Notes under the pieces: generated by a model | The model's input: the letters and a program-made list of their open reading frames with translations, nothing else | Told to the model about the DNA's origin: nothing | The model's database searches: none | Source of the DNA: Verrucomicrobiaceae bacterium | GTDB taxonomy: Bacteria; Verrucomicrobiota; Verrucomicrobiia; Verrucomicrobiales; Verrucomicrobiaceae | Length of the DNA stretch: 64,000 nucleotides | Assembly (NCBI GenBank): GCA_027486585.1 | Contig: JAIXOU010000106.1 | Span: 124,001 to 188,000 of the forward strand | Reading direction: 5' to 3' | Translations under genes and position numbers: made by a program | In this document: one piece after another, positions 43,580-52,971 of the stretch | How the letters are laid out: each line of letters opens with the position of its first letter | Position numbering within the stretch: the stretch's first letter is position 1

Positions 43580-44254
43580 TCAGCCTACAAGACGAGAGCC
43601 ACGGACGCGCTTCACGATCTCTGAAGCCTCTCGTGCATTGGCAGTAATGGCGGACCAATCTTGTTTGACTATCAACTCGCGGGGTGCCAGCCAGGAACCA
43701 CCAAGTGCTTGCACACAAGATTCCCTCAAATACTGCTCGGCATTGCCAGCGCTAACACCCCCGAGTGGGATGTATTTCACGCCGAGATGAGCGAAAGGCG
43801 CTGAAATCGTGCGTAGATAAGCCAATCCACCACAGGGTTCAGATGGAAAAAACTTCATCATTCGGCACCCCTGTTCTACGGCTAACTCAATATCTGTAGG
43901 CGTACAGACACCAGGTGCAAACGGCAGTCCGATCCGCGCGGCCTCAGCCACAACTCGTGGATTCATTCCTGGTGAGACCCCAAAAGAAGCTCCAGCTTCC
44001 TTAACCTCATGGACCTGCTGCAACGTCAGGATGGTTCCCACACCTACCGTCATTTCCGGCAGCTCGGCACGAATGTGCCGCATTGCTTCCATGGCCACAC
44101 TCGTGCGTAAAGTCAGCTCAATACCGTCCACACCACCAGCCAATAAAGCACGGGCTACAGGCACGGCATCAGCAGCGTCATCAATCATCAATACAGCAAT
44201 CACACCGCTATGATAAAGTTGCGCCGAGAGTTCGTCAGGGAAAAGGCCAGTCAT
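43580..44254 (-). CDS. 2-dehydro-3-deoxy-phosphogluconate aldolase-family protein
   Basis: This 224-residue class I aldolase of the KDPG/KHG family has GVDGIELTLRTSVAMEAM (Glu46), TVGVGTILTLQQVHEVKEAG and the Schiff-base Lys134 in RMMKFFPSEPCGG. It splits KDPG or KHG to pyruvate and an aldehyde. No edd gene is beside it; the dehydratase at 25832 is in the same superfamily as Edd but belongs to another branch. It lies 37 bp downstream of the methyltransferase gene on the same strand, probably by chance. Confidence 0.9.
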   Translation of the reverse strand: MTGLFPDELSAQLYHSGVIAVLMIDDAADAVPVARALLAGGVDGIELTLRTSVAMEAMRHIRAELPEMTVGVGTILTLQQVHEVKEAGASFGVSPGMNPRVVAEAARIGLPFAPGVCTPTDIELAVEQGCRMMKFFPSEPCGGLAYLRTISAPFAHLGVKYIPLGGVSAGNAEQYLRESCVQALGGSWLAPRELIVKQDWSAITANAREASEIVKRVRGSRLVG

Positions 44255-44291
44255 GCAGATGACATGGCGCTTGATCGTATAAAATCAATCC

Positions 44292-44951
44292 TCAGACTTG
44301 CTGTCCACGCTCGGCCATGAAGCGATAAGCTCCCAGCGGATGCATTTGAACATGCATCTGCCACTCATCCCCAAGGCCAAGAGCCCGGCCCAATTCCTTT
44401 CCGCGAAATCCAGCTCGAATGCTCAACTGCATGTCGTGATTCTGCACATCATTGAGTTCCGCGACTTCACAAAGCAGACGACCCAAAAAACGATGAATCC
44501 ATAAGCGGGCAGGTTCAGCCGCCACGATGAGTCGCGTAGCGGGAGAAATCTTCGAGCCGATGCTGTGAAGCTCATGATTCGTGAAGTGATGAAGAAATAA
44601 GTTTGCGATAACGACTTCAGAATGCGGCAAGGCTGCCGCGATCACATCGCCAGTGAACCAGCCAGCAGCTACAGGCCAATTTAAAGGACGTGAGACCAGA
44701 TCTACGGCCTGCATCTCCTCTTCTCGGCACAATCCTGAATTCAGTAACCGCAAAGAGAGCGCTCCATCACCTGCACCTAGTTCTGTAATCTTCCAGCCCT
44801 TTTGGCCATGGCTGCGCACCATCCTTTCAATCCAACGATGATTGCCCATGATTCCATTGACGATGCACATCTCTTCCCTTGCTCGAATAGCACGAGGATC
44901 ATTCTGAGGTAGTAAATCGAGTAACTCAGGCTGGATATCTCTTCGTCTCAT
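44292..44951 (-). CDS. SAM-dependent methyltransferase near polyketide cluster
   Basis: From ATG 44951 (MRRRDIQPELLDLLPQNDPR), 219 residues; a TTG at 44996 is less likely. Class I methyltransferase motif I is ITELGAGDGALSLRLL; the next strand is EMQAVDLVSRPLNW, and EVVIANLFLHHFTNHELHSI is the post-motif region. This pattern resembles methyltransferases found beside type III polyketide synthases. It is divergent from the RND transporter (87 bp between), so a shared promoter region is likely. Substrate inferred to be the cluster's phenolic product. Confidence 0.78.
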   Translation of the reverse strand: MRRRDIQPELLDLLPQNDPRAIRAREEMCIVNGIMGNHRWIERMVRSHGQKGWKITELGAGDGALSLRLLNSGLCREEEMQAVDLVSRPLNWPVAAGWFTGDVIAAALPHSEVVIANLFLHHFTNHELHSIGSKISPATRLIVAAEPARLWIHRFLGRLLCEVAELNDVQNHDMQLSIRAGFRGKELGRALGLGDEWQMHVQMHPLGAYRFMAERGQQV

Positions 44952-45038
44952 TGTTTCGCTTCCCTGTAACCGCTGTGTGATGAACCACAAATCCAATCAA
45001 GTGCTATTACTTGCGGGCAAAATGGATGTCTCTTATGA

Positions 45039-47579
45039 ATGCGCATGGTCATTCAGCGCTCACCTTCCGCATCCAAAGGCGGCATCGCACAATTCTTTGT
45101 CGAACACCGCTGTTTTGGCTGGCTAGCTATGGCAGCAGTTCTCGTGAGTGGATGTCTTGCCTTTCTACGTTTGCCACAACAGGAAGACCCGACTTTTCCA
45201 ACTCATGATGCGGTTCTCATTACTGTCTATCCAGGTGCTAGCGCCGAGGAAGTTGAAGCAGTTACCATCAAGCTGGAAGAAGCGCTCAGCCGACTACCCA
45301 CGCTTGAGAAATTGCAGTCGCAATCGCGAAAAAACATCTCCACGATAGTCATTACGCTAAAAACTGATCGCAAAGAAGTAATCGCCCAACATTGGGAGAA
45401 GGCGCGCGCGCTGTTGCAGGGCATCAAATTGCCTGAAGACTGTGAAGAACCACACCTTGAAACTGATTACCAGCTTCCAGCCACGTTACTTTTTTCAGTG
45501 CTTGGCGAGGATGCGGAGGCAACTGCCGATCAAGTGGAGGAAGCTTTGAAGAGCGTACCCAGCACTGGCCGCATCCGACAGTTTGGTCATGCGCCTGGGG
45601 AAATTTTGTCATTCAAAGACATGGCGGCAGCCGACTACAAGGTAAGCACTCTTCATCGTCAGAATGACGGTCCCCTGATGCCAGCCAGCAGCGTACTGAT
45701 TGCCGTCGAGATGAAGGCAGGAAATATCATTCGTGACTTCAAATTAGCGGTCCTTGCCAAGATCGATTCGATGAAGCTCCCAGCCGGGGCAAGCATCATC
45801 ACCGTATCCGATCAACCTGCTGCTACAGCCCATCGTATTGGTGAGTTCTTACGCTGCTTTATTGAAGCCGTCTTTGTTGTCGTGCTGGTAGCTTTACTGC
45901 TCATGGACTGGCGCACAGCACTAGTCGTCGCAGTCGCCATTCCACTGACCATAGCCATGACTCTTGCTGGCATGGCGGCGCTTGGGGTCCCCTTGCAGCA
46001 GATCTCTATCGCTGCGCTGATCATCTCTCTTGGTATGTTAGTCGATGACCCCGTCGTTGCCTCAGACGGTATCAATCGTGAACTCGCAGACGGCCAACCG
46101 CGGGGCATCGCCGCATGGCTAGGCCCATTCAAATTGCGCCGGGCCATTTTCTTCGGCACACTAATCAACATCGTCGCCTTCCTTCCTCTGGCCTTACTTC
46201 CAGGGGACATGGGTGCATTCATCATCTCCTTACCCATTGTTATCACACTGGCTCTAGTCTCGTCTCGCATCGTCTCGATGACCTTCATTCCACTGCTTGG
46301 ATCTTATCTTTTAAAAGGTCAAAAAGGCTTCGATTCCGCTACTGGCAGACATCCGATTTATCGGCTCGTTCCATTTTACAAGTCAGCTCTACAGCTAGCT
46401 CTCAGGAACCCTCTAAAAACGGTCGTAGCCGCTTTCGTTCTTCTTGTTGCGAGCACCGCGCTCATACCCTACTTCGGCAAGCAGTTCTTTCCCGCAGCTG
46501 AACGCAATCAACTTCTCGTGGATATCCAATTACCCGAAGGCAGTACGATTGAAAAAACGACAGCCACCACCCAGCGTGTGAGTGAACTTCTCCGAAAAGA
46601 GGCATCCATACAAAGCGCCATCATCGTGTGTGGAGGTGGAACGCCCATGTTTTACTACAACGTCCTACCTCGACAGCCCACAGCAAACACAGCCCAAGTG
46701 CTGATTAACACTCGTCATGCTGAAGAAGTCCCCAAGTTGATCATGCGATTGCGTGAAACGTTTGATCGCGAGATCAAAGAGGCACTCTGCCTTGTTAAAC
46801 AAATCGAACAAGGCCCTGCACTCGAAACGCCGATTCAGATCGAAATCAGCGGAGACGATTTAAAAACAAAACTTCTGCAAGTCACAACCGCACTGCATGA
46901 TGCTGGGGCCTACAAAGTTCATGATGATTTTGACGTCATTTCTCGAATCAATCAGCAAAGGACCGTTACCGTAAAAGCCCTTGCCCCCTTCGGTGAACTT
47001 GCCTCACGTATTTTAGAAAAGGCTCGACACTCATTTCCAACTTCGGGCATACAATTCGGTGGAGAGGAACGTGAACTCCATAACAGTCAGCGTGAAATGG
47101 GCCGTGTTCTGTCGATCTCGCTAGCCTTGATCGCACTCGCAATGGTTTTCCAATTCAGATCACTGATGAAGTCGCTGATCGTGATGCTTACCGTGCCGCT
47201 GGGGCTTATTGGAGCTTTCGTTGGCCTAGCCTCGACCCATGCTTCCTTCGGTTTTATGGCCTTGATTGGCATTGTCAGTCTCGCTGGCGTTATCGTCAGC
47301 CATATCATCGTCCTTTCCGATTTCATCGAAGAAGAACGCGCTGCTGGGGTCGATCTCGAAGAAGCCTTGATGCGTGCTGCTCTGGTTCGCCTGCGAGCGA
47401 TTCTTGCCACTGTCCTAGCAACAGTCTGCGGATTGCTTCCGCTAGCCATCAGTGGTGGAGACTTATGGCAACCCCTGACTGCCGTTCATATCTTTGGTTT
47501 ACTTTTTGGCACCGTGCTAACACTCCTCGTGCTACCTGTGCTTTATCGTTTGTTTGCTCAGTGGAAGTGGATCAAATAG
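45039..47579 (+). CDS. Shortened RND-family efflux permease
   Basis: This 846-residue protein has about 12 membrane helices and the RND proton-relay motif in TM4 (SLGMLVDDPVVASDGIN; Asp-Asp). The usual length is about 1020-1050; both large periplasmic loops are shorter here (about 230 and 200 residues), so parts of the porter or docking subdomains are missing. Related to hydrophobe efflux pumps of the AcrB/acriflavine-resistance type. No membrane-fusion protein or outer-membrane channel gene is adjacent. It converges on the ketosynthase gene with an 8-bp overlap and may export the polyketide product. Confidence 0.85.
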   Translation: MRMVIQRSPSASKGGIAQFFVEHRCFGWLAMAAVLVSGCLAFLRLPQQEDPTFPTHDAVLITVYPGASAEEVEAVTIKLEEALSRLPTLEKLQSQSRKNISTIVITLKTDRKEVIAQHWEKARALLQGIKLPEDCEEPHLETDYQLPATLLFSVLGEDAEATADQVEEALKSVPSTGRIRQFGHAPGEILSFKDMAAADYKVSTLHRQNDGPLMPASSVLIAVEMKAGNIIRDFKLAVLAKIDSMKLPAGASIITVSDQPAATAHRIGEFLRCFIEAVFVVVLVALLLMDWRTALVVAVAIPLTIAMTLAGMAALGVPLQQISIAALIISLGMLVDDPVVASDGINRELADGQPRGIAAWLGPFKLRRAIFFGTLINIVAFLPLALLPGDMGAFIISLPIVITLALVSSRIVSMTFIPLLGSYLLKGQKGFDSATGRHPIYRLVPFYKSALQLALRNPLKTVVAAFVLLVASTALIPYFGKQFFPAAERNQLLVDIQLPEGSTIEKTTATTQRVSELLRKEASIQSAIIVCGGGTPMFYYNVLPRQPTANTAQVLINTRHAEEVPKLIMRLRETFDREIKEALCLVKQIEQGPALETPIQIEISGDDLKTKLLQVTTALHDAGAYKVHDDFDVISRINQQRTVTVKALAPFGELASRILEKARHSFPTSGIQFGGEERELHNSQREMGRVLSISLALIALAMVFQFRSLMKSLIVMLTVPLGLIGAFVGLASTHASFGFMALIGIVSLAGVIVSHIIVLSDFIEEERAAGVDLEEALMRAALVRLRAILATVLATVCGLLPLAISGGDLWQPLTAVHIFGLLFGTVLTLLVLPVLYRLFAQWKWIK

Positions 47580-48828
47580 CCTCGAAAATCAGAGCCACGT
47601 TTGCCCCGCCGAATCCGCTGGAATGACTCATGGCGACCCTTGGCGCCTCATCGGATCTGACCGTGAGGATCGATACACCTTCACAGGCAGGATCAAGTTG
47701 ATCGACCTTCCCATTGGCAGGCATGAAACCTTCCTTCAAAGCCAGACAACAGATACCGGCTTCTAGAGCGCCCGCCAAACTCAAACCATGTCCGGTAAGA
47801 GCCTTCGTGCTACTCACTTTAGGTTGGGCGTTGCCATTAAAAACCGCCTTTAACGCATTCAATTCAGCAAGGTCCCCTGCACTAGTGGCAGTTGCATGAG
47901 CATTGATATAATCGATGTCCGAGGCGCTAAGATGACTATCTTTGAAGGCATGGTTCATCGCACGCACCAATCCGTTACCTGTCGGATCTGGTGCCACCAC
48001 ATCATAACCATCCGAAGCTTGCCCCCAGCCTTTGACTTCGGCGTAAATAGAGGCTCCACGCGCTGCGGCATGATCAGCCTCTTCGAGCACCAGCACAGCA
48101 CTTCCACCAGTGATGACAAAACCATCTCGGCTCACATCAAAGGGTCGCGGAGCCAAAGCAGGATCGCTCTGTGAGCTAAGGGCCCGCAGTGAGGCAAAGG
48201 GTAAAATATTATAGGGATGACAATCCTCAGCTCCCACAACAAACATGATCTTTTGACGACCCAGTCGGATCAAATCACAGGCGCTGCCTAAAGCATGCGA
48301 TGAAGAAGCACAGGCGCTATTAAAAGCCACGGATGCTCCTTTGATGGCGAATCGTGCCGTGAGATTCAGATGCAGCGAATTCGGCATTCCAGTCACAACG
48401 GTAGGAGCAGAAGTGCGCGCAGGTCCACGAGTCAGGACAGATTCAATCGCCAGATGGGTCAACCACGCTGAACCTGCTGAAGCGCAGTAGAGTCCAGTTT
48501 CAGGCGATGAAACAAGCGTCGGATCTAGCTGAGCATCGCTGATGGCCTCCTCCATCGCTGCCACGGAATAGACCGCGTTCGGAATCATCGTGCGCAGCTG
48601 AGTACGGCTAAACTCTAAATTGTTTGGAAATGACCAGTCCAATGGATCAGAGGTAGGAAAGTGAAAACCCTTCACTGTTCCAGCTAGCTTCACGCGATCA
48701 TTCATCGCTGCCAACTCCGGCATAAATTCAATACCGCTACGCCCCTCCCTTAAGCTGTCTAAGACGGCTGTACGGTTATTCCCAATACTTGAGATAAAGC
48801 CTAGTCCGGTGACAACGACACGGTTCAT
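47572..48828 (-). CDS. Beta-ketoacyl-ACP synthase, FabF-like
   Basis: This 418-residue condensing enzyme has the full Cys-His-His triad: C173 in FNSACASSSHALGSA, H311 in YINAHATATSAGDL and H347 in TKALTGHGLSLAGALEAG. The third-motif and HATAT variants differ a little from FabF (HGTGT), as in many secondary-metabolism ketosynthases. It shares a 4-bp overlap with the upstream acyl carrier protein gene, so the pair is a dedicated condensing unit rather than the housekeeping fatty-acid synthase. Likely role: making or extending the acyl starter for the type III synthase. Confidence 0.9.
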   Translation of the reverse strand: MNRVVVTGLGFISSIGNNRTAVLDSLREGRSGIEFMPELAAMNDRVKLAGTVKGFHFPTSDPLDWSFPNNLEFSRTQLRTMIPNAVYSVAAMEEAISDAQLDPTLVSSPETGLYCASAGSAWLTHLAIESVLTRGPARTSAPTVVTGMPNSLHLNLTARFAIKGASVAFNSACASSSHALGSACDLIRLGRQKIMFVVGAEDCHPYNILPFASLRALSSQSDPALAPRPFDVSRDGFVITGGSAVLVLEEADHAAARGASIYAEVKGWGQASDGYDVVAPDPTGNGLVRAMNHAFKDSHLSASDIDYINAHATATSAGDLAELNALKAVFNGNAQPKVSSTKALTGHGLSLAGALEAGICCLALKEGFMPANGKVDQLDPACEGVSILTVRSDEAPRVAMSHSSGFGGANVALIFEAI

Positions 48829-49178
48829 GCGGCCAGCTTGGTGCGTAAAAAAGCTTTTAACTGTCCGAGTGTCCGAATGTCATTCATCTCTTGATTGGCT
48901 ACCGTGATGCCCAACACTTCCTCGGCCGTCATGACCACTTCAATCATGCCAAAAGAGTCCATACCGATGTCCTCCATGAGTCGGCAATCGTCTGTGGCAG
49001 CCGCCACACCTTCCGGCTTTGGATTAGCCGCATCTCGTGCCAAAACTCCCAATATAATCGCTGGCAGTTCAGCAAGATCTCGGGACTCCTCAAAGCGCAG
49101 GGCCGCCTCTAAAGTCTCGGCACTGCATCGTTTCAGTGATTTAGCGATCTCCTGTTTTCGTTCTTCGGTGATTGGCAT
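48825..49178 (-). CDS. Acyl carrier protein (extended)
   Basis: This 117-residue protein has the phosphopantetheine site GMDSFGMIE (Ser75) and helices typical of ACP (MIEVVMTAEEVLGITVANQE). It is longer than AcpP (about 78 residues) with an extra N-terminal helical part (KQEIAKSLKRCSAETLEAAL). Overlaps the ketosynthase by 4 bp. It probably carries the growing or starter acyl chain for this pathway. Confidence 0.88.
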   Translation of the reverse strand: MPITEERKQEIAKSLKRCSAETLEAALRFEESRDLAELPAIILGVLARDAANPKPEGVAAATDDCRLMEDIGMDSFGMIEVVMTAEEVLGITVANQEMNDIRTLGQLKAFLRTKLAA

Positions 49179-49207
49179 GACTGTGTGTAATCAACTTTGC
49201 AGTTAGT

Positions 49208-50056
49208 TCAAACCTTCTCGGCACTGAAAACCCCGTAGCGCTGAATGCCTAGTTCATAGGCCAACCAGATGCGGAAAAGAGTAAGAGCAAAGATACGATT
49301 TGGATTTTTTGAGCTGAATAAAAAACGCCGGTAGTGTGACTTGGTGAGAATGCCTTTCACAGCACGCATCGCACACAGCGGCCAGGTGCGCTTCACTTGC
49401 GGAGCGTAATCCCTGAATTGATAATTCGTGAAACCAGCGGCTTCAGTAGCAGCACGGAATTCGCTCTCAGGTCTGACGCCCGCAATTTCTGTCTCACGTG
49501 TGATGGTGTCAATGAAGTATCGTTTAGCAAATGGATCCGGGTTTTCACATGACATCCAGGCCGCTGCTACCAGTCGGCCTCCAGGTTTCATGACACGGTA
49601 ACACTCGCGAAAAAAAGTTGGCAGATCGGGCATGTGTTCCAAACTTTCAACGGTCTGAACGACATCAAAACGATTATCAGGCAGTTGGTTCTCATACCAG
49701 TCACGCAGCATGAAATGGGTCTTTCCTGAAACGCTGTTATGCTTCTGTGCATAGGCCAGTTGAACGGCAGAAATGGTCATGCCTGTTACATTGGCACCAT
49801 ATCTCTCGGCTAGGATCTTTGCCGTAGCACCATAACCGCAACCAATGTCGCAGACATCCGTGTCCACACCAGTCTGGCCAAGCTCGGCGACCATCTTCAC
49901 GAGATTCTCTGCCGCTTCAGTATCGGATTCTTTGCCTGTGTACCAAACACCATGATGAACATGTTCTCCCCAGATCTCGCGGTAAAACTGATCTAGGTCG
50001 TCGTAATGGGAGGCTGCGCCATCAATGGTAGGTATGTAGTCTTTCGTGGAAGTCAT
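49208..50056 (-). CDS. SAM-dependent methyltransferase (CFA/Erg6-like)
   Basis: This 282-residue class I methyltransferase has motif I DVCDIGCGYGATAKILAERY and begins with IPTIDGAASHYDDLDQFYRE and the HHGVWYTG segment found in cyclopropane-synthase- and sterol/tocopherol-type methyltransferases. It also has MLRDWYENQLPDNRFDVVQT and SLEHMPDLPTFFRECYRVMK. It probably methylates a carbon or oxygen of a lipid-like aromatic substrate. It lies 29 bp upstream of the acyl carrier protein gene and 3 bp after the monooxygenase. Confidence 0.86.
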   Translation of the reverse strand: MTSTKDYIPTIDGAASHYDDLDQFYREIWGEHVHHGVWYTGKESDTEAAENLVKMVAELGQTGVDTDVCDIGCGYGATAKILAERYGANVTGMTISAVQLAYAQKHNSVSGKTHFMLRDWYENQLPDNRFDVVQTVESLEHMPDLPTFFRECYRVMKPGGRLVAAAWMSCENPDPFAKRYFIDTITRETEIAGVRPESEFRAATEAAGFTNYQFRDYAPQVKRTWPLCAMRAVKGILTKSHYRRFLFSSKNPNRIFALTLFRIWLAYELGIQRYGVFSAEKV

Positions 50057-50059
50057 GAA

Positions 50060-51229
50060 TCAAAGAGTTTGCGGTTTCAAGCTAGCCTGGGGAACACGAT
50101 CCAGGGTATTGAAGGGAATCGTCAGCATGGCATAAAATGAACCCATGTGTCTGCTAATGAAACCTTGGCTTAGCAAGAATCGAAGCATGAGATCTCTCAA
50201 TATCGACAACGATTTCCCGCGCCATGTGCCAAGCCACATGCCCCATTCTGCACGGAAGATGGCTGTGGCGGCTGCTTTACGTCGAAACCGATTGTAGGCC
50301 GGCAGGAGACCCAAGGCATCAGGCTGCCCTAGGATTTCGGCCAGAAACTCAGCATCCGCGAAACCTGTATTCATGCCCTGACCACCGATCGGGCTCATGC
50401 CATGAGCTGCATCCCCGCAGAGGATGATGCGGCCATCGTAGTAACGGTCGCAATTGAACCGGCGCGGAGAAAACACACTCTCATTCACCTGATCCTCAAC
50501 GGGTAGCTCTACGCCTGCTCTCTGACGCGTCAGTTCACTAACCAAACCCGCTGGAGGATGATCCAGCCGGCTGTCTGTTTGCACGACCCAACGTCTTTTC
50601 CCGCCAGGTAGCGGGAAGGATTCCACCGAACCTGTCGCTGTGAAAAAGAGATGGGCTTCATCGCCGAATGACGTCCGATCGATAAAATCGCCCATGACAA
50701 AATGTAAGTCATAACTGTGACCCGGTGCTTTCATCCCAATCCAATCGCGCACAGGGCTACGCCAGCCATCACAAGCCACGACATAACGAGCCGTCCATTC
50801 ACGGTCTTGAGCGCGCACTCTACAGTGATCGGCAGCTTGGTTGACTTCCGTCACCTCACAGCCTGATTCAATCCACTCAGCACCGAGATGCTTCTGCAAA
50901 AGAGCAAGGGTCATCACTTGAGGCAGAGCCAGGACAAAACGATGGGGATCAGGAATCTCACGAAACGTCATGCAACCGAGTTTGCCACTCTGGCCATGTA
51001 CAAAACAGTCGCGCACCTTTAATCCAGCGGCGATAAACGCCTCCGTTAAACCAAGCTTATTCAAGATCTTCAGCGATGGAGGTGTGATTCCAATCGCCGC
51101 AGAGTGGGGAATGGGCTGTGTGCGCTTTTCCAAGACACGAAAGGTCATGCCCTTGTTCTTGAGCAAGCAAGCCAGCAACAGCCCCACTGGGCCGCCACCA
51201 ACAATGAGCACATCAAAATCTGGCTTCAT
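50060..51229 (-). CDS. FAD-dependent aromatic monooxygenase
   Basis: From ATG 51229 (MKPDFDVLIVGGGPVGLLLA) this is 389 residues; the ATG overlaps the polyketide synthase stop by 4 bp. Group A flavin hydroxylase motifs are GGGPVG, VVACDGWRSPVRDWIG (DG motif) and GDAAHGMSPIGGQGMNTGFA (GD motif). It is the class that hydroxylates phenols, as in ubiquinone synthesis or SrsC-like conversion of alkylresorcinols to hydroquinones. Position next to the type III synthase supports such tailoring. Confidence 0.88.
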   Translation of the reverse strand: MKPDFDVLIVGGGPVGLLLACLLKNKGMTFRVLEKRTQPIPHSAAIGITPPSLKILNKLGLTEAFIAAGLKVRDCFVHGQSGKLGCMTFREIPDPHRFVLALPQVMTLALLQKHLGAEWIESGCEVTEVNQAADHCRVRAQDREWTARYVVACDGWRSPVRDWIGMKAPGHSYDLHFVMGDFIDRTSFGDEAHLFFTATGSVESFPLPGGKRRWVVQTDSRLDHPPAGLVSELTRQRAGVELPVEDQVNESVFSPRRFNCDRYYDGRIILCGDAAHGMSPIGGQGMNTGFADAEFLAEILGQPDALGLLPAYNRFRRKAAATAIFRAEWGMWLGTWRGKSLSILRDLMLRFLLSQGFISRHMGSFYAMLTIPFNTLDRVPQASLKPQTL

Positions 51230-52380
51230 GCAGTTAGCTGTGCTTTCGATTTCTTTGGAACAGTCATCGTTACTCCACAGCGTTCGAAGACGGCTGTCTC
51301 TACCGTGAGCCCAGGACCAAAGGCAATGGCACAAGTCATGGCGTGATCTGTTTCCGCCTCCTCAAGCATGCCTTTAAGCACGAACATCACTGTCGGACTG
51401 CTCATGTTCCCATAATCACGCAAAACACCGCGAGAGATCTCCAAAGCCTCAGGCGGCAAAGACAGGTGCTGCTCCACCTGATCGAGAATGGCGCGCCCAC
51501 CTGGATGAATCGCCCATTCGTCGATATCGCTGAGCTGCATCTCACGCTTCGCGAGAATACCGCCGAGCATCTCACGAATATTGCTACCGATGAGATCGGG
51601 CACATAGGCAGACAGCACCATATTGAATCCATGATCTCCGATGTCCCAAGCCATGTGAGCCTCACTGGACGGAACTAGCGCAGAGTGAAAACCCTGCACT
51701 CTGTAAAAAGGCCGATCGCCCGCAGGTTCACGCGCACTCATGATTGCTGCGGCTGCACCATCTGCGAAGAGGGCATTGGCCACGATACTCTCTGGCTTGT
51801 CACTGACTTGAAGATGCAGGGTGCAAAGTTCTAGACACATCACCAGCACCACAGCCTTTGGATTGGCCTCACAAAATTGTGCCGCCATACGCATGGCGGG
51901 AAAAGCCGCATAACAGCCCATGAAACCTATGGTGTAACGCTCAACATTTTCATTCAAACCCAGATCACGGATGATGTGATAATCAGGCCCTGGATTAGCA
52001 AAGCCCGTGCAAGAAGCAAAAACGACATGCGTGATCTCCTCTTTAGCAAATTGCGGACACTCGGCGAGCGTCTTCCGCGCAAGCTTCACCGCAAGTTCGC
52101 GTGAGGCTTTGGCATAAAGGGCGTTGCGCTGGCCTGTGGTGGGCGAATTGATCGTGCCATCTGGCAGGGTGCGAAATAGATCTCCGTCCTCTTTGGTGAA
52201 ATCATCAATCACGCTGTACCGAGTCTCAATCCCCGTCCGCTCATAAATCATCTCGACCATGCGTTTAGCGCGAGCCTCCGTAACCCAGCCCTTCATGCGT
52301 TCACATGAAAACTCGTTGCTATAAATAAACGGTGGCGTGTCCGTGGAAATGTGGTGGATGTAAGCCGGCATGAAGATCAA
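51226..52380 (-). CDS. Type III polyketide synthase (chalcone/stilbene synthase family)
   Basis: This 384-residue homodimer-type enzyme condenses acyl starters with malonyl-CoA. The Cys-His-Asn triad is intact: C156 in IGFMGCYAAFPAMRMA, H292 in WAIHPGGRAILDQVE and N325 in DYGNMSSPTVMFVL. It is a bacterial branch, likely alkylresorcinol- or alkylpyrone-forming when given long-chain starters; the exact product is not predictable from sequence. Overlaps of 4 bp with both the upstream YceI gene and the downstream monooxygenase show one operon. Confidence 0.93.
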   Translation of the reverse strand: MIFMPAYIHHISTDTPPFIYSNEFSCERMKGWVTEARAKRMVEMIYERTGIETRYSVIDDFTKEDGDLFRTLPDGTINSPTTGQRNALYAKASRELAVKLARKTLAECPQFAKEEITHVVFASCTGFANPGPDYHIIRDLGLNENVERYTIGFMGCYAAFPAMRMAAQFCEANPKAVVLVMCLELCTLHLQVSDKPESIVANALFADGAAAAIMSAREPAGDRPFYRVQGFHSALVPSSEAHMAWDIGDHGFNMVLSAYVPDLIGSNIREMLGGILAKREMQLSDIDEWAIHPGGRAILDQVEQHLSLPPEALEISRGVLRDYGNMSSPTVMFVLKGMLEEAETDHAMTCAIAFGPGLTVETAVFERCGVTMTVPKKSKAQLTA

Positions 52381-52943
52381 TTCTGGGTCAATGTAACCGA
52401 GGCATGAACTTTGATGCTATCCCCTACTTTGATGAATAATAGCACCGTGGGGACGCTAATGCCGCTAGCCTTCATCGAGACGGGGAAGTCGAGATCAAAG
52501 GTGGCTTTACCACCAGTCAGCTTCCAATTGGTGATGTTTGCTAAAACCTGTTGGGGTTTGCCAAGCAGCGTTAGCGTCATCGGCAACTTGGCAGGCGTTT
52601 TGCCATCCGCCGCTATTTTATCCGCAGCGGCATCAATACTGGCACGGATCAAAGGATAATCCGTGACCTTCATGGCCTTGCGCATGTTTTCATCACGTTT
52701 GGCCTCATCGGTATCCATCTTCACCGCCTCAACGGTCACGTCAGCCTTGATCCGTACAGGCTTGCCAGCGTCATCAAGAGTGACTTCAGTGGCATAAGGT
52801 TTGGCGGAGACTTTACCGCCCCATGCATGAAGCGTCGAAGTGCCGTCAAAGGTAATGTCAGCCTCTCCTGACCAACCTTGCGTGGTTTCAGCAAAAGCGG
52901 AACAGGCTAGACCCAAGAGAACCAAGAGGGAGAGTTTCATCAT
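52377..52943 (-). CDS. YceI-family lipid-binding periplasmic protein
   Basis: From ATG 52943 (MMKLSLLVLLGLACSAFAET) this is about 188 residues with a signal peptide. YceI lipocalin-like features: ITFDGTSTLHAWGGKVSAKP, VTVEAVKMDTDEAKRDENMR, MKVTDYPLIRASIDAA and PMTLTLLGKPQQVLANITNW. YceI-fold proteins bind polyisoprenoid or ubiquinone-like tails. Being overlapped (4 bp) with a type III polyketide synthase suggests it carries the hydrophobic product in the periplasm. It starts 28 bp after the giant Ig protein gene. Confidence 0.88.
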   Translation of the reverse strand: MMKLSLLVLLGLACSAFAETTQGWSGEADITFDGTSTLHAWGGKVSAKPYATEVTLDDAGKPVRIKADVTVEAVKMDTDEAKRDENMRKAMKVTDYPLIRASIDAAADKIAADGKTPAKLPMTLTLLGKPQQVLANITNWKLTGGKATFDLDFPVSMKASGISVPTVLLFIKVGDSIKVHASVTLTQN

Positions 52944-52971
52944 GCAAGTAAGGCGAGGAGATGCCGTGTGA

